64,000 nucleotides of DNA from Perkinsus olseni (GCA_013115125.1 JABANN010000042.1:1-64000), one strand, 5' to 3'; counted from the stretch's first letter, positions 11,854-23,284 are shown. The notes: a model not told the origin generated them from the letters alone. A program made the numbers and translations.

Positions 11854-14800
11854 TCATTTTTTCTCCTTTTTGCTACCGCTCTTGCTACTCTTGTGCTTAT
11901 GGTGGTGATGATGATGATGATGGTGAGTATCATCGTCCTCCTCGCACGCCTGACAACAGACGAGAATTCGGAACAACGAATCCAAGTCGAGACCAGGATT
12001 CCGGCGAAAACACCGAAGCGCATAGCCTGACGCTACGGCAATCCACAGTGAAAGATGGCAAGATCTCTCGAAATGAGTCAAGCAGCTGATCGTTTCCCGA
12101 ACGGCAACTGCAGAGGCCCCAAAGAAGCACGCAAGACGGCCGTCTGAAAATGATCCACACGCAGGCATCCTACCGCTTGTTCTTCCTCCATCTCCTTCAA
12201 CTCGACCAGCACATCTCTGACTTCGTTGTACCGCTCCTCAGCCAGGGAGAATGCCAACCTGGAGAGATGCATCCCAGTAGCGGCACGGCAATGAGATGAT
12301 AGCGACTCTACGCTCTTTCGATCGGACGAGTACAATCGGCCCCTGAAAGTGCCCACCTCCGGACTTCCTTCCTGTCCATTATAGCCCTCCTAAGCTCAGC
12401 ATTGTCCATGTCTCCCGACGCCTTTGCCTCCTCTATCATCTTAGCCTCTTGCACCTCGGCCCAATGATCCATGGTCCTACACGACAATGCCTTGCCGACC
12501 GCGTCACTCAGTCATCCCTACCGTTTAGCGAAGTCCCTAAGGCTCTCCTCGAGTCGAGGCGTATACTCCTCCTTAAGATCCCACTGGGAGCGTATCTCCT
12601 CCATCCTCTCCCGTAACTTCGCCGACTTCCGAGAGGCCTGACCATGGATGCCAACCACCATCATCATCAACCCTCAGAGGACAACACGATACCTTCTTTT
12701 TCTTCTCCTGCTGTAGCTGCTCAGCTTCCTCAACCTCCTCCTCGTCCTCATCGCTGCTTTCACCGGAGCTGCTCCAGTCAGCATCATCGAGGTCCCCGTC
12801 CTCTCCCTCATCATCATCAGACAGCTCGTCATCAGAACCTGCTCTGATATCCCAGCCGAGCTCCTCGCCCGATCATGACTCACCCATCCATTTCTGCTCA
12901 CTCATGGTTCCCTTAAGCAGACAGGTCCACTTCGTCCTCTGTCGAAGATCCAAAGACCAGCAGTCGTCGAAAGTCACTTCCCGGTCGCCATACTGAAGAC
13001 GGCCACACCTTGCCCCACCACGCCCATCAATTCCGCCCACCTCTCGCAGTCCTCCGTACACGATGAGCGTGTGACCCTTCACCAGCAGCGCGGAGTTGAT
13101 CCTCTCCACAGGGAGATCTACATTCCCCATTTTCAGAGCCTCAGCGGCCGTCATCTTCCCAACGCCGGTGGCACCAGCCTCTGGTGTTGCTTGCTTCTCT
13201 TCGCTACCTAACACGCCATGGCCTCCCCCCCCCAGCTACAACAATCCCGCTACCACCCTTCTCATCAATCAGCGTCGGACATGCCTCCTCCGTTTCCTCC
13301 TGTACAGTCGCAAGCCCCTCAGCTCGTCGAGCTCGCAGCACCTCCGGCGTCGCTATCGGCTCCTCCACCTCAGCCCTCCTGCAAAAGGAGGTGAATAGTC
13401 AAAACGTCATGTTTGCGATGTGTCACGGAGTAAGCATACCCAGCAGGAGTAGCAGCCGGCGTCCGCTGGTCCTCATCACTCTCCTCGGATGACGTCCGAT
13501 CCTCTTCCGGAATTATCATCGTCACCAACTGTCCATTCTCATCCACATACTCGAACTGCCATTCAAATTTCGCCGTCTCATCTTCCTCTTCCTCCGCGGA
13601 GAGACTCTCGGTAGGATCCTGACACCACAAAGACGCTAAGAACGCTGCTCTGCCTTCATCTTCCTAAGCTAAGCAGGAATAAAGCACTGTGAGATCCTCG
13701 TTCAACGACCTTCGGGAAAGCAGAGAAGTGAGGTTCACAGGCCCCGCCCAAGTGCGGTACCGAAACGGAAGCAGCGAACGTAGAGGTGTTGGCCTTGCTC
13801 GACTTCCCCTCCCTGTTCCGTCGACTCTTCTTCTCCTGAGGCTTCTTCTGGCCGAGCTTATAATCCAGCACATACCACCTGATCGAGGATGTCCGGCCTC
13901 CACCGGCGAGCATGAGATGACCTCTTCCTTTCCATATCAAAAGCGTGGAGGTCGTTGTAGAAGCGGCTCTCCAGAGTCAAGCCAGGCTTATCCTCGTCCG
14001 TGACTCCTCCGAAAACGAGACAACGATTCTTGTAAACAGCACAGGCCATACCACTCCGCTTGGATGGTGCGGGACCTGAAGCACGAGTACCGGAGAATAA
14101 CCCCCTCGGAACTCCTAGGCACCTTTTTTCGACAACCGCTCCCATGTAGGCTTCAGCGTATTAGCTGCATTCTTCAGGTTCAACGCCCACATGTCACTGA
14201 CAATGAGAAAACCATGATATTATCCGCTATGGGGCACCAGAAATGCGTCACGCGCCACGAAATTACGTGTGCTCAGTGCCACTGGTCGCGTTCTGCTTAG
14301 TGTCACGGCTATAGCCCCCGTAAAGGTATGCCATGTCCGCTTGGGGGTGCACGAAGAACAGACAACCTCCCTGAAGAATCCAAGGCCGCCATCCCCTTCT
14401 GAGGCCCTTCCTCCTTTCAACTCACCCGAGGCGCCGGCAAGTTAAGCGAGGGAACATTGGAGAAGTCAACCTTATACCACTTCTCCTCGGTAATGTTGAA
14501 CATGTGCAAGTCGTTGAAGTACTTGCACTCGCGGAAAGTATCATAGAAGCCACCAAAGAGGATAATGTATCCCTTCCACACCTGAGGAGCCCTAATGGTC
14601 GGCAGGCTGCAACGAACAACCGTCATCCGACCAGCATTCGGTGGCCTGATCTCTGCGATGGTCGATCTCCCGTAGCCTTGATCTCCTCCCACAAGTTGGT
14701 CTTGAGGTCAAACCGCCAGAGGTCGCGGTAGTGATGGAACTACTGAAAGATGTTGTCCTCTGAGCGAAGCTGCGCCCCACTGCCGACCTGTGAAACAGTC

Positions 14801-15932
14801 GAGAACTCGCCACCGAAGATGTAGACGTATCTGTTGTTAACCAAGACGGCTTGATGAGCGCAGCGAGGCTTCGGAGACACTGGAGGCTCGACCTGAAAAC
14901 ATATACTCCGACGCAATAGACGGTGGAATCCGTCGCGAACGGCACTACACTATCCAAAGAGCACTTAAAGAACATAAATAGCCTATATTCGGCCACGGTG
15001 GGGCTAAAATCCCGAGAAAGGAGAAAAAAATCATCCTCTTCGCCACCAAACTCCGGTGGTATCAGCGTGTTCTTCCCATCATGCCAGGATTCTCATTCCA
15101 CTTCCTTTTGGCAGCGGCAATCCCAAGGAGCCCTCTACTAACGCTCGGAATAGTGTCGACCCGAATCGCCGGTAAAGGTTGGCGTTAGCGCCTGCTGCTA
15201 CTACCTTCTTCCACTCTCCCTTATCTATGTCCCACCGTAAGGTATCATTATAAACAGTTTGACGATCTCCGTCGAAGAACCTAGAAGGACGTGGGATCAC
15301 AGGTTCCCATTCAGCGCAGGGCCAGCAGCGACTTACTCGCCGCCAAAAACGAGGACATCTCCACTGTTAGTGACGGTCATTGACATATTCAGCCGAGGGG
15401 AGGGAGGGGCCTCCAACACTTCCGTTCGAACCTTCTTCTGTCCTTCCAACTAAATGGAACGACGCACAAGTATTTCTTCGTCAACGTCCGGGAGGAGTAT
15501 ATGCGGCATAGTAGAGGACACATTAGCCACCTCTACGCTTGGCCAAACTGCACCAAGTTCAGATCAGCGAAGAAATCATTCACCGAGGCAGTTTTCTCTT
15601 ATCGATGCTCCAAGGAAAGCCTACGAGTGAAACTAAAAGTTCTCCCCTCAGTACCTCCCTAGTCCTGGGGTCGTTGTCCATTCGGTTGAGCAAGACCTCA
15701 ATATCTTCCTCTCCTGCAGCGGCAAGCTCCTGAGATGATTCGACAAATCTCGGCCAATACAGTCAACCGCCTCACAACCGATGGGGTAACGAGTAATCGT
15801 GCTGCCCCGTGGCACTACCCTCTTGGACTTCTTCGTCGCCCCTTTGTTAGCCTTCTCGGCCTGCTTGTTCTTCTTCGCTTCTTTTCGTGCCGCCTTCTCC
15901 AACGCCGCGGTCTTCTTGTCCTTCTTAGCCAT
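11854..15932 (-). CDS. KLHDC4: Kelch-repeat protein, KLHDC4 / Kel3 type, with DUF4110-like C-terminus
   Basis: ATG 15932 opens a Lys/Ala-rich N-terminus (MAKKDKKTAALEKAARK), as in KLHDC4. Many short exons follow. EEDIEVLLNRMD is the conserved pre-kelch helix. Kelch blades include DVLVFGGEFFDG, RYVYIFGGEFS, YIILFGGFYDT, RCLVFGGVTDED and TLIVYGGLREVGG, with typical partners such as YNDTLRWDI and FNDLHMFNI. An acidic stretch DDELSDDDEGEDG follows, then LRDFAKRTMDHWAEV and LAFSLAEERYNEV, matching the DUF4110 region of fungal Kel3-like proteins. A His9 and Lys-rich tail ends at 11854 if a 230-nt intron is used; otherwise the frame stops at 12078. Oddities are an in-frame TGA at 12873-12875 and an implied 14-nt gap near 12350. 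Family identity is firm; the exact 3' end is not. The function of the family is poorly defined. Confidence 0.8.
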
Positions 15933-16085
15933 TAAACACTACCGTCTACTCCGATGCCATCATACGTGATCCCGAGCTCTGATTATCCAAAATCAACTCA
16001 AATATCAGTCAAGGGAGAGAGAGTGCAAAGTATCATCAATAGTACAGCAGTTTCCGATAGACATGCCTATCACCTGGAGCAGCTA

Positions 16086-17141
16086 TCACTGATCATCCCG
16101 GCTGGCTCGCCTCTCCGCGTCATGCACGGAGGCATCGATAACTCTGTTGTAGTAGGCCTCTCCCAACTGGTGGTAGTCTATCGTGAGCTCCTCCCCTGAG
16201 CTGGTCATCAGTGAGCAACAGCACCGCCCCTCACCGTGCCTGCTTGGATGTCTCGCTTCGTCCGGTAGGTGTTGAACTCTCCAGGACCCTTCGGCTACAT
16301 ACAAGCAGGCTCAGCCGCCCACTCCCAAGCACATTCGGCTACTACTTCGACAAGCTCCACATTTGGGTGACACTCGGAATGGTTGAGGTACCACGACACG
16401 TCCAAAGTGTTCAGCCCTGTCACAAGGCAGTGTGACCATACTCCCACGCCACTCCCGGTTCTACCGGTAGCATTGACCGGGTAAATTTTTCCGTCTTCCC
16501 CAACTTCCGGACTATAGTCGTCTTCAGTAGCGGTAAACGGCGCAAAGAAGCTGAAGCAAAGCTCTCTGACTTCCTGAGGAGTATATCAGCGTGGAGAGGG
16601 ACAGCCATAACAGCCTACCGGAGAGACCTCCAACAACTCTTTATCAGATACAATCTCGTATTGGTCGTCAGAACCTTTAGACCCCTCACTGACAGCAGCC
16701 TGCGTGTGATTTCACCGGGGATTGAAGAGGGATAATCGCGATACTACTCGGAAAGGATCGACGCCCGATGATATGGCGGTAACAGCAAATACTCCAACAC
16801 CGTGAATACGGGATACTCCCAGTTTTACCACAGGCCCGTCACGCAGGTGTCTCAGGATTTGAGCATGCCGTTCCTCGGGAGCCTAGAAAACGCTGATTAG
16901 TGGAAGGCATCCGTCAAAAGATTACTTCTCCAACCCGTCTGCGTATTTTCTTCATGACCTTCCATGTTTCTAATAGCTCAGCCTCTGACATATCCGCTAA
17001 GACATCTGCTATGTCGCATAGGATATCCCCTTGGGCCGCTTTCATTGAGCAGGATTCAATAAAAACTCTAGCGATGCTCTTCAGGATGAGTGCAACCGAA
17101 ATAAGATGTGGCAGCTGCAGTAGCAGTACCGCAGAGATCAT
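16086..17141 (-). CDS. SET-domain protein, probable lysine methyltransferase
   Basis: ATG 17141 starts a helical N-terminal segment. A 44-nt intron (GTAATC to TTCTAG) leads to APEERHAQILRHLRDG and then RIHGVGVFAVTAIS, the SET-I start motif. Later exons supply the catalytic core: DVSWYLNHSECHPN, which holds the NHS motif that contacts S-adenosylmethionine, and GEELTIDYHQLG, which holds the catalytic Tyr of the DY motif. The domain is split by a long insert, as in SMYD or SETD-type enzymes, but I see no MYND finger and no clear post-SET cysteines. It probably transfers methyl groups to lysines of histones or other proteins; the substrate is unknown. A degenerate copy of part of this gene lies at 19441-19830. 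Confidence 0.75.
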
Positions 17142-17897
17142 CGGTTGAAGCGACCTAACTGCTCATGGGACGGGAGCTGACTCGGAGTTGGTGCTACGGA
17201 ATAGATGAGGGCGCAGGCGAACGTCGTCGCGGAAGGTTAAATGACGACTAACAATGGAGACCTTCGGCTGTATTCATATTTGCCGGCAGGGTGCAAATGT
17301 ATCCCGCCGTTAAGCGTTAATTTATTGGACGACCCCTCAACTTTGTGAGAGAACTTTTGTCGAGTGAAGGGTTCGAACCGACGTGCATTCCGCAAGTGTC
17401 GACTCGGAACGTCTCTTCTAAATTCAGAAAGTCCTAATGCTTTTGTGTGCCTGTGTGGACGCAGACACAAGGGGGGGAACTAGGGTTAGAGTTTCAGGCA
17501 CGAGAGCTAATCGCCGAGATGGATTGCCAACAACAACGGTTCGGTGGGGTCCCATCAACCAGTGAGGGGAAACTCATTGCTGATCAGGCAAGGACGTTAT
17601 TCTTCCGGCAGCTTTGCCTGTGACGTCAGCTCCTGTGGACTGTGAAAACGCAATTCTACTCAGGTGAATGGCAACGAAGCCAGAGGGACTAGAAAGAGAA
17701 TGGGCGCTGAGACACGCCAACACTGTGTTGGCAACACATACGTCATCCCAAGTAATCAGGACTATAACTACTTCATATCGTAAGGGTGGTTGACTCTTGA
17801 GAAATGGATGAGAAGCTTAATACAGCTTTAAAAGCTCGAGTGCGGCTCACTGATGAACCAGAAGAACTGCCAACTGAGGTGGCTTGTACAAAATGTA
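17142..17897. other. Spacer inside the tandem duplication
   Basis: No gene is seen. From about 17620 to 17900 the DNA is related to 20500-20750, for example the shared word CCTGTGGACTGTGA. It is therefore the left copy of a duplicated spacer that lies between the SET gene and the secreted-family gene. A one-base-centre palindrome, GCCAACAC-T-GTGTTGGC, is at 17716-17732. Confidence 0.6.
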
Positions 17898-18704
17898 TTA
17901 ATAATACAAAGCACCCTCGACGATATCCTTATCAACACTGAAGGACCGCTGTACCCCCTCTGAAGTCACGTAGGAACCCTCAGCTCCGAAGCTAAAACTG
18001 ATGTGATAGCTGTCGTGAGACAGTTGGGTGAGAACCAGAGCATGCCTTACCGAGTAGGAATGTCCCAAATGTGGCCAAAGCTACAGCGTCGGCCCTGACA
18101 AGAGGGGAGTAGAGGCTGAATCCACTATCATCAGCAGAACCTTCAAGGTAGTGCCACGCAGTAGCAAGATTCGCATGCTCGTGGAGAGCTTCGTTGAAGT
18201 AGGCGAGCACATGAGATGCTATCTTCACAACAAATTACCCCTCGTTGTCGTCAAAGGTGACGATGTCGTTTGGACCGAGAGCTAAGCGTAGGGAGACTTC
18301 ATCAGTACCGAGGCTGAGCTGAGTGCCTCCGGAAGCCTCCATACTGAAACCTGTAGGGCTGGTATCGCCTTCTACTATGTTCCACTGCAACTTCAAAGTA
18401 CCATAGTCACCTAGTTCTGAATCGGGGAGATTGGATTTGATGAGCATCCCGATACTCCGTGCCTTCTCTCCATCGGCGTTGAGCCCGCCCATCATGTAGA
18501 CGCAGGTACCGTCTAGGACCTTGATGTCATCAGAAGTGCTCGCCGTACCGGGGCCACCATTGCAAGTTGCAATTTGCAACCCGGAGGATGGTCAGCAAGA
18601 ACAGTGTAAGACTCGTTTGATAGGGCCATCACCGCGGTGTAGGCCAACAAGAGAAGCCCGCGGTGGAGCCAGTTGAAGCGAACCTTGATTGTGGACTTTG
18701 TCAT
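17898..18704 (-). pseudogene. Secreted-family member 1 (frameshifted, with in-frame stop)
   Basis: ATG 18704 encodes a basic N-terminus and a signal peptide (HRGLLLLAYTAVMALS), then ADHPPGC, the family's first conserved Cys motif. Compared with copy 2, a 14-bp insertion at 18566-18580 shifts the frame right after PPGC. The frame then resumes with GTCVYMMGGLNADG and other family blocks. An in-frame TAA follows DDNEG at about 18236. The C-terminal block (EGVQRSFSVDKDIVEGALYY) is in yet another frame and ends at 17898. Three lesions make a pseudogene the best reading. Tiny non-canonical introns are the alternative, but the insertion lacks GT-AG ends. Confidence 0.75.
18566..18580. repeat. Palindromic 14-bp insertion in a pseudogene
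   Basis: GTTGCAA-T-TTGCAAC is a perfect palindrome with a one-base centre. The homologous site in copy 2 (about 21420) has only TTGCAA here, so this copy gained 14 bp. Confidence 0.85.
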
Positions 18705-18814
18705 ATCAGAAGCACGAGGTAAGTAGAACGAACAGGTAGATCTCCCAAAGAGCGTTTGTAGCCAACTATAATGCCGGTGGCAGGCGAAGAAGGCAATTTT
18801 TCGAGTTCGGACTG

Positions 18815-18838
18815 CTTTTGGCTACGCAAGAATCGATC
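18815..18838 (-). promoter_or_regulatory. Upstream block conserved in secreted-family copies
   Basis: The + strand reads TTTTGGCTACGCAAGAATCG and on, about 110-135 bp upstream of the start codon of member 1. The same block occurs upstream of member 3 (51958-51980) and member 4 (54270-54289), followed in each by related words around GCACGCATG. Conservation across copies whose coding parts have decayed could mean promoter function or just shared ancestry of the duplicated unit. Confidence 0.35.
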
Positions 18839-19440
18839 GCGTCCGATCGTGATGGCAACCCCGCACGCATGCCTTTCGCGCCACTAGTCAATGCATATGA
18901 ACCCATCTAGAACCCTGTCATGGAGCCACTTGATGCAGAACGATGACAGTTGACCACCGCACACTACTCAGAGGGGACAAAGACCTTTCAGGTTGCATCT
19001 GCTCTGCCGACGAATAGGTTCAGAGACATCTCGAGAGGCTGCAACGGCAGACAGCAGGATACGAACGACCTAACATCGGTAGCGGCGTTCGCGCAACTGG
19101 CGTCCGGGCCTGACATCCTTCGAGGTCGGAGGTCATACTCCAACTCGAGGCAGACACTATCCTTCGATCGCTGACGTACCGTAAGGCATTGGCTGAGCCT
19201 ATTTGACTCGAGCATAAGCGTAAGAGAGCCGCTGTCTACATGGAGACAGGCGTCACTACTGAAACGTTTCGCTTCAAGTTGCCGGGTTGTGGAGGTCTCA
19301 GGCGGGTCACCACGTGTCATGATGTAGCATTGCTACAGTAGCAAACGTTCGCCTCGCGCCTTGGCACCACTGGCGTGACCACCGGCTTCCGCGGTGGGGT
19401 AAGAGCCTTTGTCGAACGGGTCTACTTCGAGGCTTCACTC

Positions 19441-19830
19441 TCAGAGCACGTTCGTGCCTATGACCTCAGGTGATAGGTGATTCACCTGCAGCTTGAGCCC
19501 GCGCTCGACGAAAGCGTGGTAGCACTCCCATTCCGCGATGCGGAGTCCGCATGAAACACGCCTTATTATTAGCACTGCTAATTTAGCAGGCCTCCCGAAG
19601 GTCAAGCGGAGCTCATCAGCTGCCTGAGGACTCCTCAGTGAAGAGTATTTCAGTACGGCTGGCAGAGCAGCGAGACCTCCAGGAACTCCATAACAGATAC
19701 AATTCGTATTCGTCGTTAGAGCCTTTGAACGCCGCATTGATAGCTGCCTGCCCATGGTTTCACCGAGGAGAGGGTCGGGCAAGTCACGATACTACTTCGA
19801 AAGGATCAGCTCCTGCTGGTAAGTGGGTCG
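19441..19830 (-). pseudogene. Fragment of a duplicated SET-domain gene
   Basis: DNA here is related to 16530-16780 inside the SET gene. Shared words include CGAGACCTCC and related sequence around 19670, CAGATACAAT, and the block around GATACTACT. The minus-strand frame keeps pieces such as SSLRSPQAADELRLTFGRP, which parallels the SET gene's TPQEVRELCFSFFAP. The catalytic SET motifs are missing, so it cannot encode an enzyme. It shows that SET gene, spacer and secreted gene were duplicated together. Confidence 0.65.
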
Positions 19831-19934
19831 CCGCAAGTGCTTCCGATTCAACTTTAGGGTCCGTCAAGAGGGACCCGGGACCCTGTCACGATAAACGGAA
19901 CTGATTCCTGGAACTTCCGGGCCGGAAGTGTTAT

Positions 19935-20190
19935 CCTTATCGGCGAGATTGTTGCCCTTAATCGTGAAATCGGGAGCCTTGTTCGCGTAACAGAACTCGC
20001 TATTCGAGGCCCGCCGCTAGACTGAGATTCTCATTCGCCAGCTTGATGTCTCTATTTCGACCCTGCCGCCAAACCGCTGTCTTTGGTCGCTGATGTGAAG
20101 TCCTCGAGAGTTGCATAACGGCCTCACTCTAGGCCGAGTAGAAATCGGGATGGACTAGACTCGGCCATCCAGCAGAATCTTCTGAATCTA
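19935..20190. repeat. Diverged dispersed repeat, copy 2
   Basis: This is the second copy of the element at 7081-7350, in the same orientation. A one-base-centre palindrome (ACTTCCGG-G-CCGGAAGT) sits just before it at 19913-19929. The rest of 19831-20745 holds no gene; its right part (20500-20745) matches the spacer at 17620-17900. Confidence 0.6.
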
Positions 20191-20745
20191 GCGGCTTGGG
20201 CAAAGCCTTACCCTGAACGAGTCTACGTTGTTTCAAGATGACCAATTGAAAGTGGCGAAAGTGTAACCTGAATCAGATCCTGCTACTGGGGCAATTTATG
20301 TAGCACCAGCATCGCAGAAGACTTCTGCAGTGACTCAATCACCGGATACGGCGGTATGAGCACTATGAGAGTGTGGAGTAGAAGTTTTATTAGCTCAACA
20401 GATGATCGGAGCCCCGGATGACTGAGTCGCTCTTGAGAATAATCTCACTGCCAACGAAGCAAAGACTTCGCTTATCCGAGGCCCGAAGTTCCGGCGGCTT
20501 TGCCGCTCACGTGAGCCCCTGTGGACTGTGAGAACGCAATCCTCCTGAAAGAATTGGCGAGAAGGCCAAGGCTACTTATGAGGGGGTTTCCGGTGGCTCA
20601 CACCAACACCCTCTTCGTGTCAATCACTCAAGAGCCGCGAGTGCCCGACCCAAATACCTACAAGGTTACGAAAGCATTGACTGGCTTCAAGCACGGAGCT
20701 GAGCTCAGAGACACCACACTAAGGAACGAAGCCTCTGCTGAAACC

Positions 20746-21521
20746 TTATGAACTTGGAGGTACTAGAGAGAAGACCCCGTCAACTACAACCTTTTCAACA
20801 ACGAATGGCCGCTGTACGCCCTCATAAGTCCGATAAGTACCCTCGGTTCTGGAGGTGAACCACATGTGATAGCTATAATGAATCAGCTTGATAAGGTTTA
20901 TACAGGTTTAACAGGTTTATAACCTGCTTAGTTGAGAAGGAATGGTCGGCAGAGGATGTCTTGACGGTGTTAGAGTAGAGGTTGATTCCACTGGTGTCAC
21001 CAGAGCCTGCGATGTAGTACCACGGCGTAAGAAGTTTCGCAACTCCGTGAGAAGCATCTCTGAAATACGAAAGCATACGAGCATCTATGTGCATCACAGG
21101 GTCTCTGTCGTTGTAGCTGATGTTTTTCTCTGGCACCATCTCCAATCGCAAGTAAATGTCCTCGCCACCAAAATTGAGCTGAGTGTTACCAGAAGCCTCC
21201 ATACTGAAACCTGTAGGGCTGGTATCGTCTTCTACTATGTTCCACTGCAACCTCAGAGTACCATAGTCACCTACTTCTGAATCGGGTGGATTGGATTTGA
21301 CAAGCATTCCAACGCTCAGTTGCACAGCTCCATCGGAGTTCAGCCCATCTAGCATGTAGACGCAGGTACCGTTTAGGATCTCGATGTCATCAGAAGTGCT
21401 CGCCGAACCGGGGCCACCATTGCAACCCGGAGGATGGTCAGCAATAACAAAGTAGGGTTCGCTCGATAGCACCCTCACGGTGGAGCCAGTTGAACCGAAG
21501 CTTGGTCGTAGAGTTGGTCAT
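20746..21521 (-). pseudogene. Secreted-family member 2 (signal peptide deleted, 3' frameshift)
   Basis: ATG 21521 encodes MTNSTTKLRFNWLHR, parallel to member 1. A 29-bp deletion between two CACCG words then removes the hydrophobic core of the signal peptide and shifts the frame. After that a 200-codon frame keeps the family blocks ADHPPGCNGGPG, GTCVYMLDGLNSDG, GFSMEASGNTQLNF, LTPWYYIAGSGD and INLYSNTV. Near the 3' end, three copies of an AGGTTTA word (about 20893-20925) cause a second frameshift. The family C-terminus EGVQRPFVVEKVVVDG lies beyond in another frame. Unlike member 1 it has no stop in the central part. It is most likely dead, though the long middle frame suggests recent loss. Confidence 0.7.
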
Positions 21522-22128
21522 TTGAGAACCACGAAACGACTAGGATCGCTAGGACGATATTTAGCGTGACTTCTCAGAGGTCACCTGAGGTGACTGAGTC
21601 ACCATGACTCACCTCTGCGTTCAAAGGCAGAGAAAAATAATTTCTGAAGAACACAATATGTACGAGAGCTGTTGTAACCTACCACTTGTAGAACTGGACC
21701 TCGCATGGAGAGGAGGACAGAGCTACGTAGTGAATCATCCAGTTGAACACGTTCGTGGTGCTCGGGAAGATTAGAGGCCGGACGTTATTGGAACTTGGGA
21801 CACTGATTGGCGAGTCAGGAATTTCCGAGTAATTTGCGGGAACCCATCGAAGAGTTGCAACTGACACTTGTCCACAGCTGAACGGGAAATGCGAGGGCAC
21901 AGCTTTGGCAGTGGTGACACCGTCCCCGTGACGGTCCGCGTTACGTATCACATCATGTGATTCACGTGTGGGAGCACATTGTGTGTCAGTTTCCCCCCTC
22001 ACACCTCAGCAAGGCATTCTCTCCGTCGGAGGCTTACCTAGCCTTCGGTTGACTCCTGCCACGTCCACACATACTTCCCCCCTCCCCCCGGTGTTCACAG
22101 TGAACAGTTCACTTCACTTCCCCTTCTG
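21522..22128. other. Spacer with clustered palindromes
   Basis: No convincing gene. It has overlapping one-base-centre palindromes at 21580-21603 (GTCACCT-G-AGGTGAC and GTGACT-G-AGTCAC) and at 22092-22112 (TGTTCAC-A-GTGAACA). Confidence 0.5.
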
Positions 22129-22575
22129 CTACGTCCAGCGGTTGCAGTTCATTGAAATTGACTCCGCTTCGCCTGTGTCGCGCCTTCTTTTGTCTACTTG
22201 TTCGTGCGTATTGTCGCGCAACGAGCTATGAGCATACGTGTAGCACGAAGAAAGACTCCTTCCGCGGTGAGATCGGCGATCCCACCGCGTCCCAGCGATC
22301 CCGGATCGCTCGGTACAGTGACAACTCGTAGAAATCACATTCGTGCAAGCTTGATCCGCACAGCTTCCAGACGTACAGTTTTGGGCCATACACTGACAGC
22401 TCGTACAGTACCCAGTGGTACACCCATGAGAAGAGCAAAGGGGACTCTGGATAAATGAAAGCTCTGTGTCGGTGGGCTGCGTGCCGGTTCCGGCGTGAAG
22501 CAGAGGATCGCTAAGGCAGCAACATGATGAGATACGCCTGTGCTGTTGCTTATTTTTGTGTACGGATCGTTTCAT
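22129..22575 (-). CDS. Cys-rich open frame, doubtful
   Basis: ATG 22575 opens a 148-codon frame whose middle carries about 11 cysteines in 45 residues, in pairs such as CTSCQC and STSCHC. That density resembles metal-binding or disulfide-rich small proteins. There is no signal peptide, the flanking residues look random, and a palindrome (22294-22310) falls inside it. Other frames across the same DNA are also open and hydrophobic. Low confidence; reported because the Cys spacing is unusual. Confidence 0.2.
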   Translation of the reverse strand: MKRSVHKNKQQHRRISSCCCLSDPLLHAGTGTQPTDTELSFIQSPLCSSHGCTTGYCTSCQCMAQNCTSGSCADQACTNVISTSCHCTERSGIAGTRWDRRSHRGRSLSSCYTYAHSSLRDNTHEQVDKRRRDTGEAESISMNCNRWT

Positions 22576-23284
22576 TTAGCTCTTGTTACATGACGTATCA
22601 GTCATTACTGTGTCAATACGTTATTAGTTGATACGTTATTCACCGTGCTTATCCTTCTATTACGATGAGTAAGTCTTTGGGGGGTTGGTTCACTTGATAA
22701 AATTTGCACACCCGCGAGGGGTTCTTTGCAAGCCACCTTTGAAACCGTTCGTGATGCCGATTAAGAGGAACAAGCCAAAAAAAAGAGAGTCAACTCAACC
22801 AATGCAGCACCCCCACTGGGGGTCCCCCAGTGTCAGTGAGTTAATGCGTCGCTATCTGGATTTTCGATTCGAAGCCCGAGGAGAATTGACTGTGCATTCG
22901 GTGCATCATAGGTCTAACAGCGCTTGAAGCCACGTGTAGAATCTAAGCATTCGAATATAATAAAAGATCCACTTCGGTTCTCCTACACACAAGCTCGAAG
23001 AGACTGCGAGAACGCAAAAGCTTTGCTTTGAGGCCGCTGGGAAGCGGACAGGTGAGAAAGCTGAAGATCATCCTAACAAGTCGGTGATCAAAGCTTCCGA
23101 TGACATATGAGGTTTCAAGATGAATATTATCATCCTGAATTTCATCGCTCGACATATCAGACAGGACGGCAAAATGATGGATATAACAGACTTATGCTGC
23201 TATAAGTAATAGCCTATCACCCAGAAAAGTTCGATCGCCGACCAAGATGCGAAGACCGCGTGAGAGAGCGCACCCGTGAACGCA
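22576..23284. other. Spacer without visible gene
   Basis: No gene recognised. It contains the 19-bp palindrome CACTGGGGG-T-CCCCCAGTG at 22814-22832. Confidence 0.5.
22814..22832. repeat. Perfect palindrome, 9-bp arms, 1-nt centre
   Basis: CACTGGGGG, T, CCCCCAGTG in non-coding DNA. Confidence 0.9.

Noticed and set aside
17365-17384. GGGTTCGAACC-type B-box word suggesting a tRNA
   Set aside because: No acceptor stem, D-arm or anticodon arm can be folded from the flanks; a lone B-box core occurs by chance.
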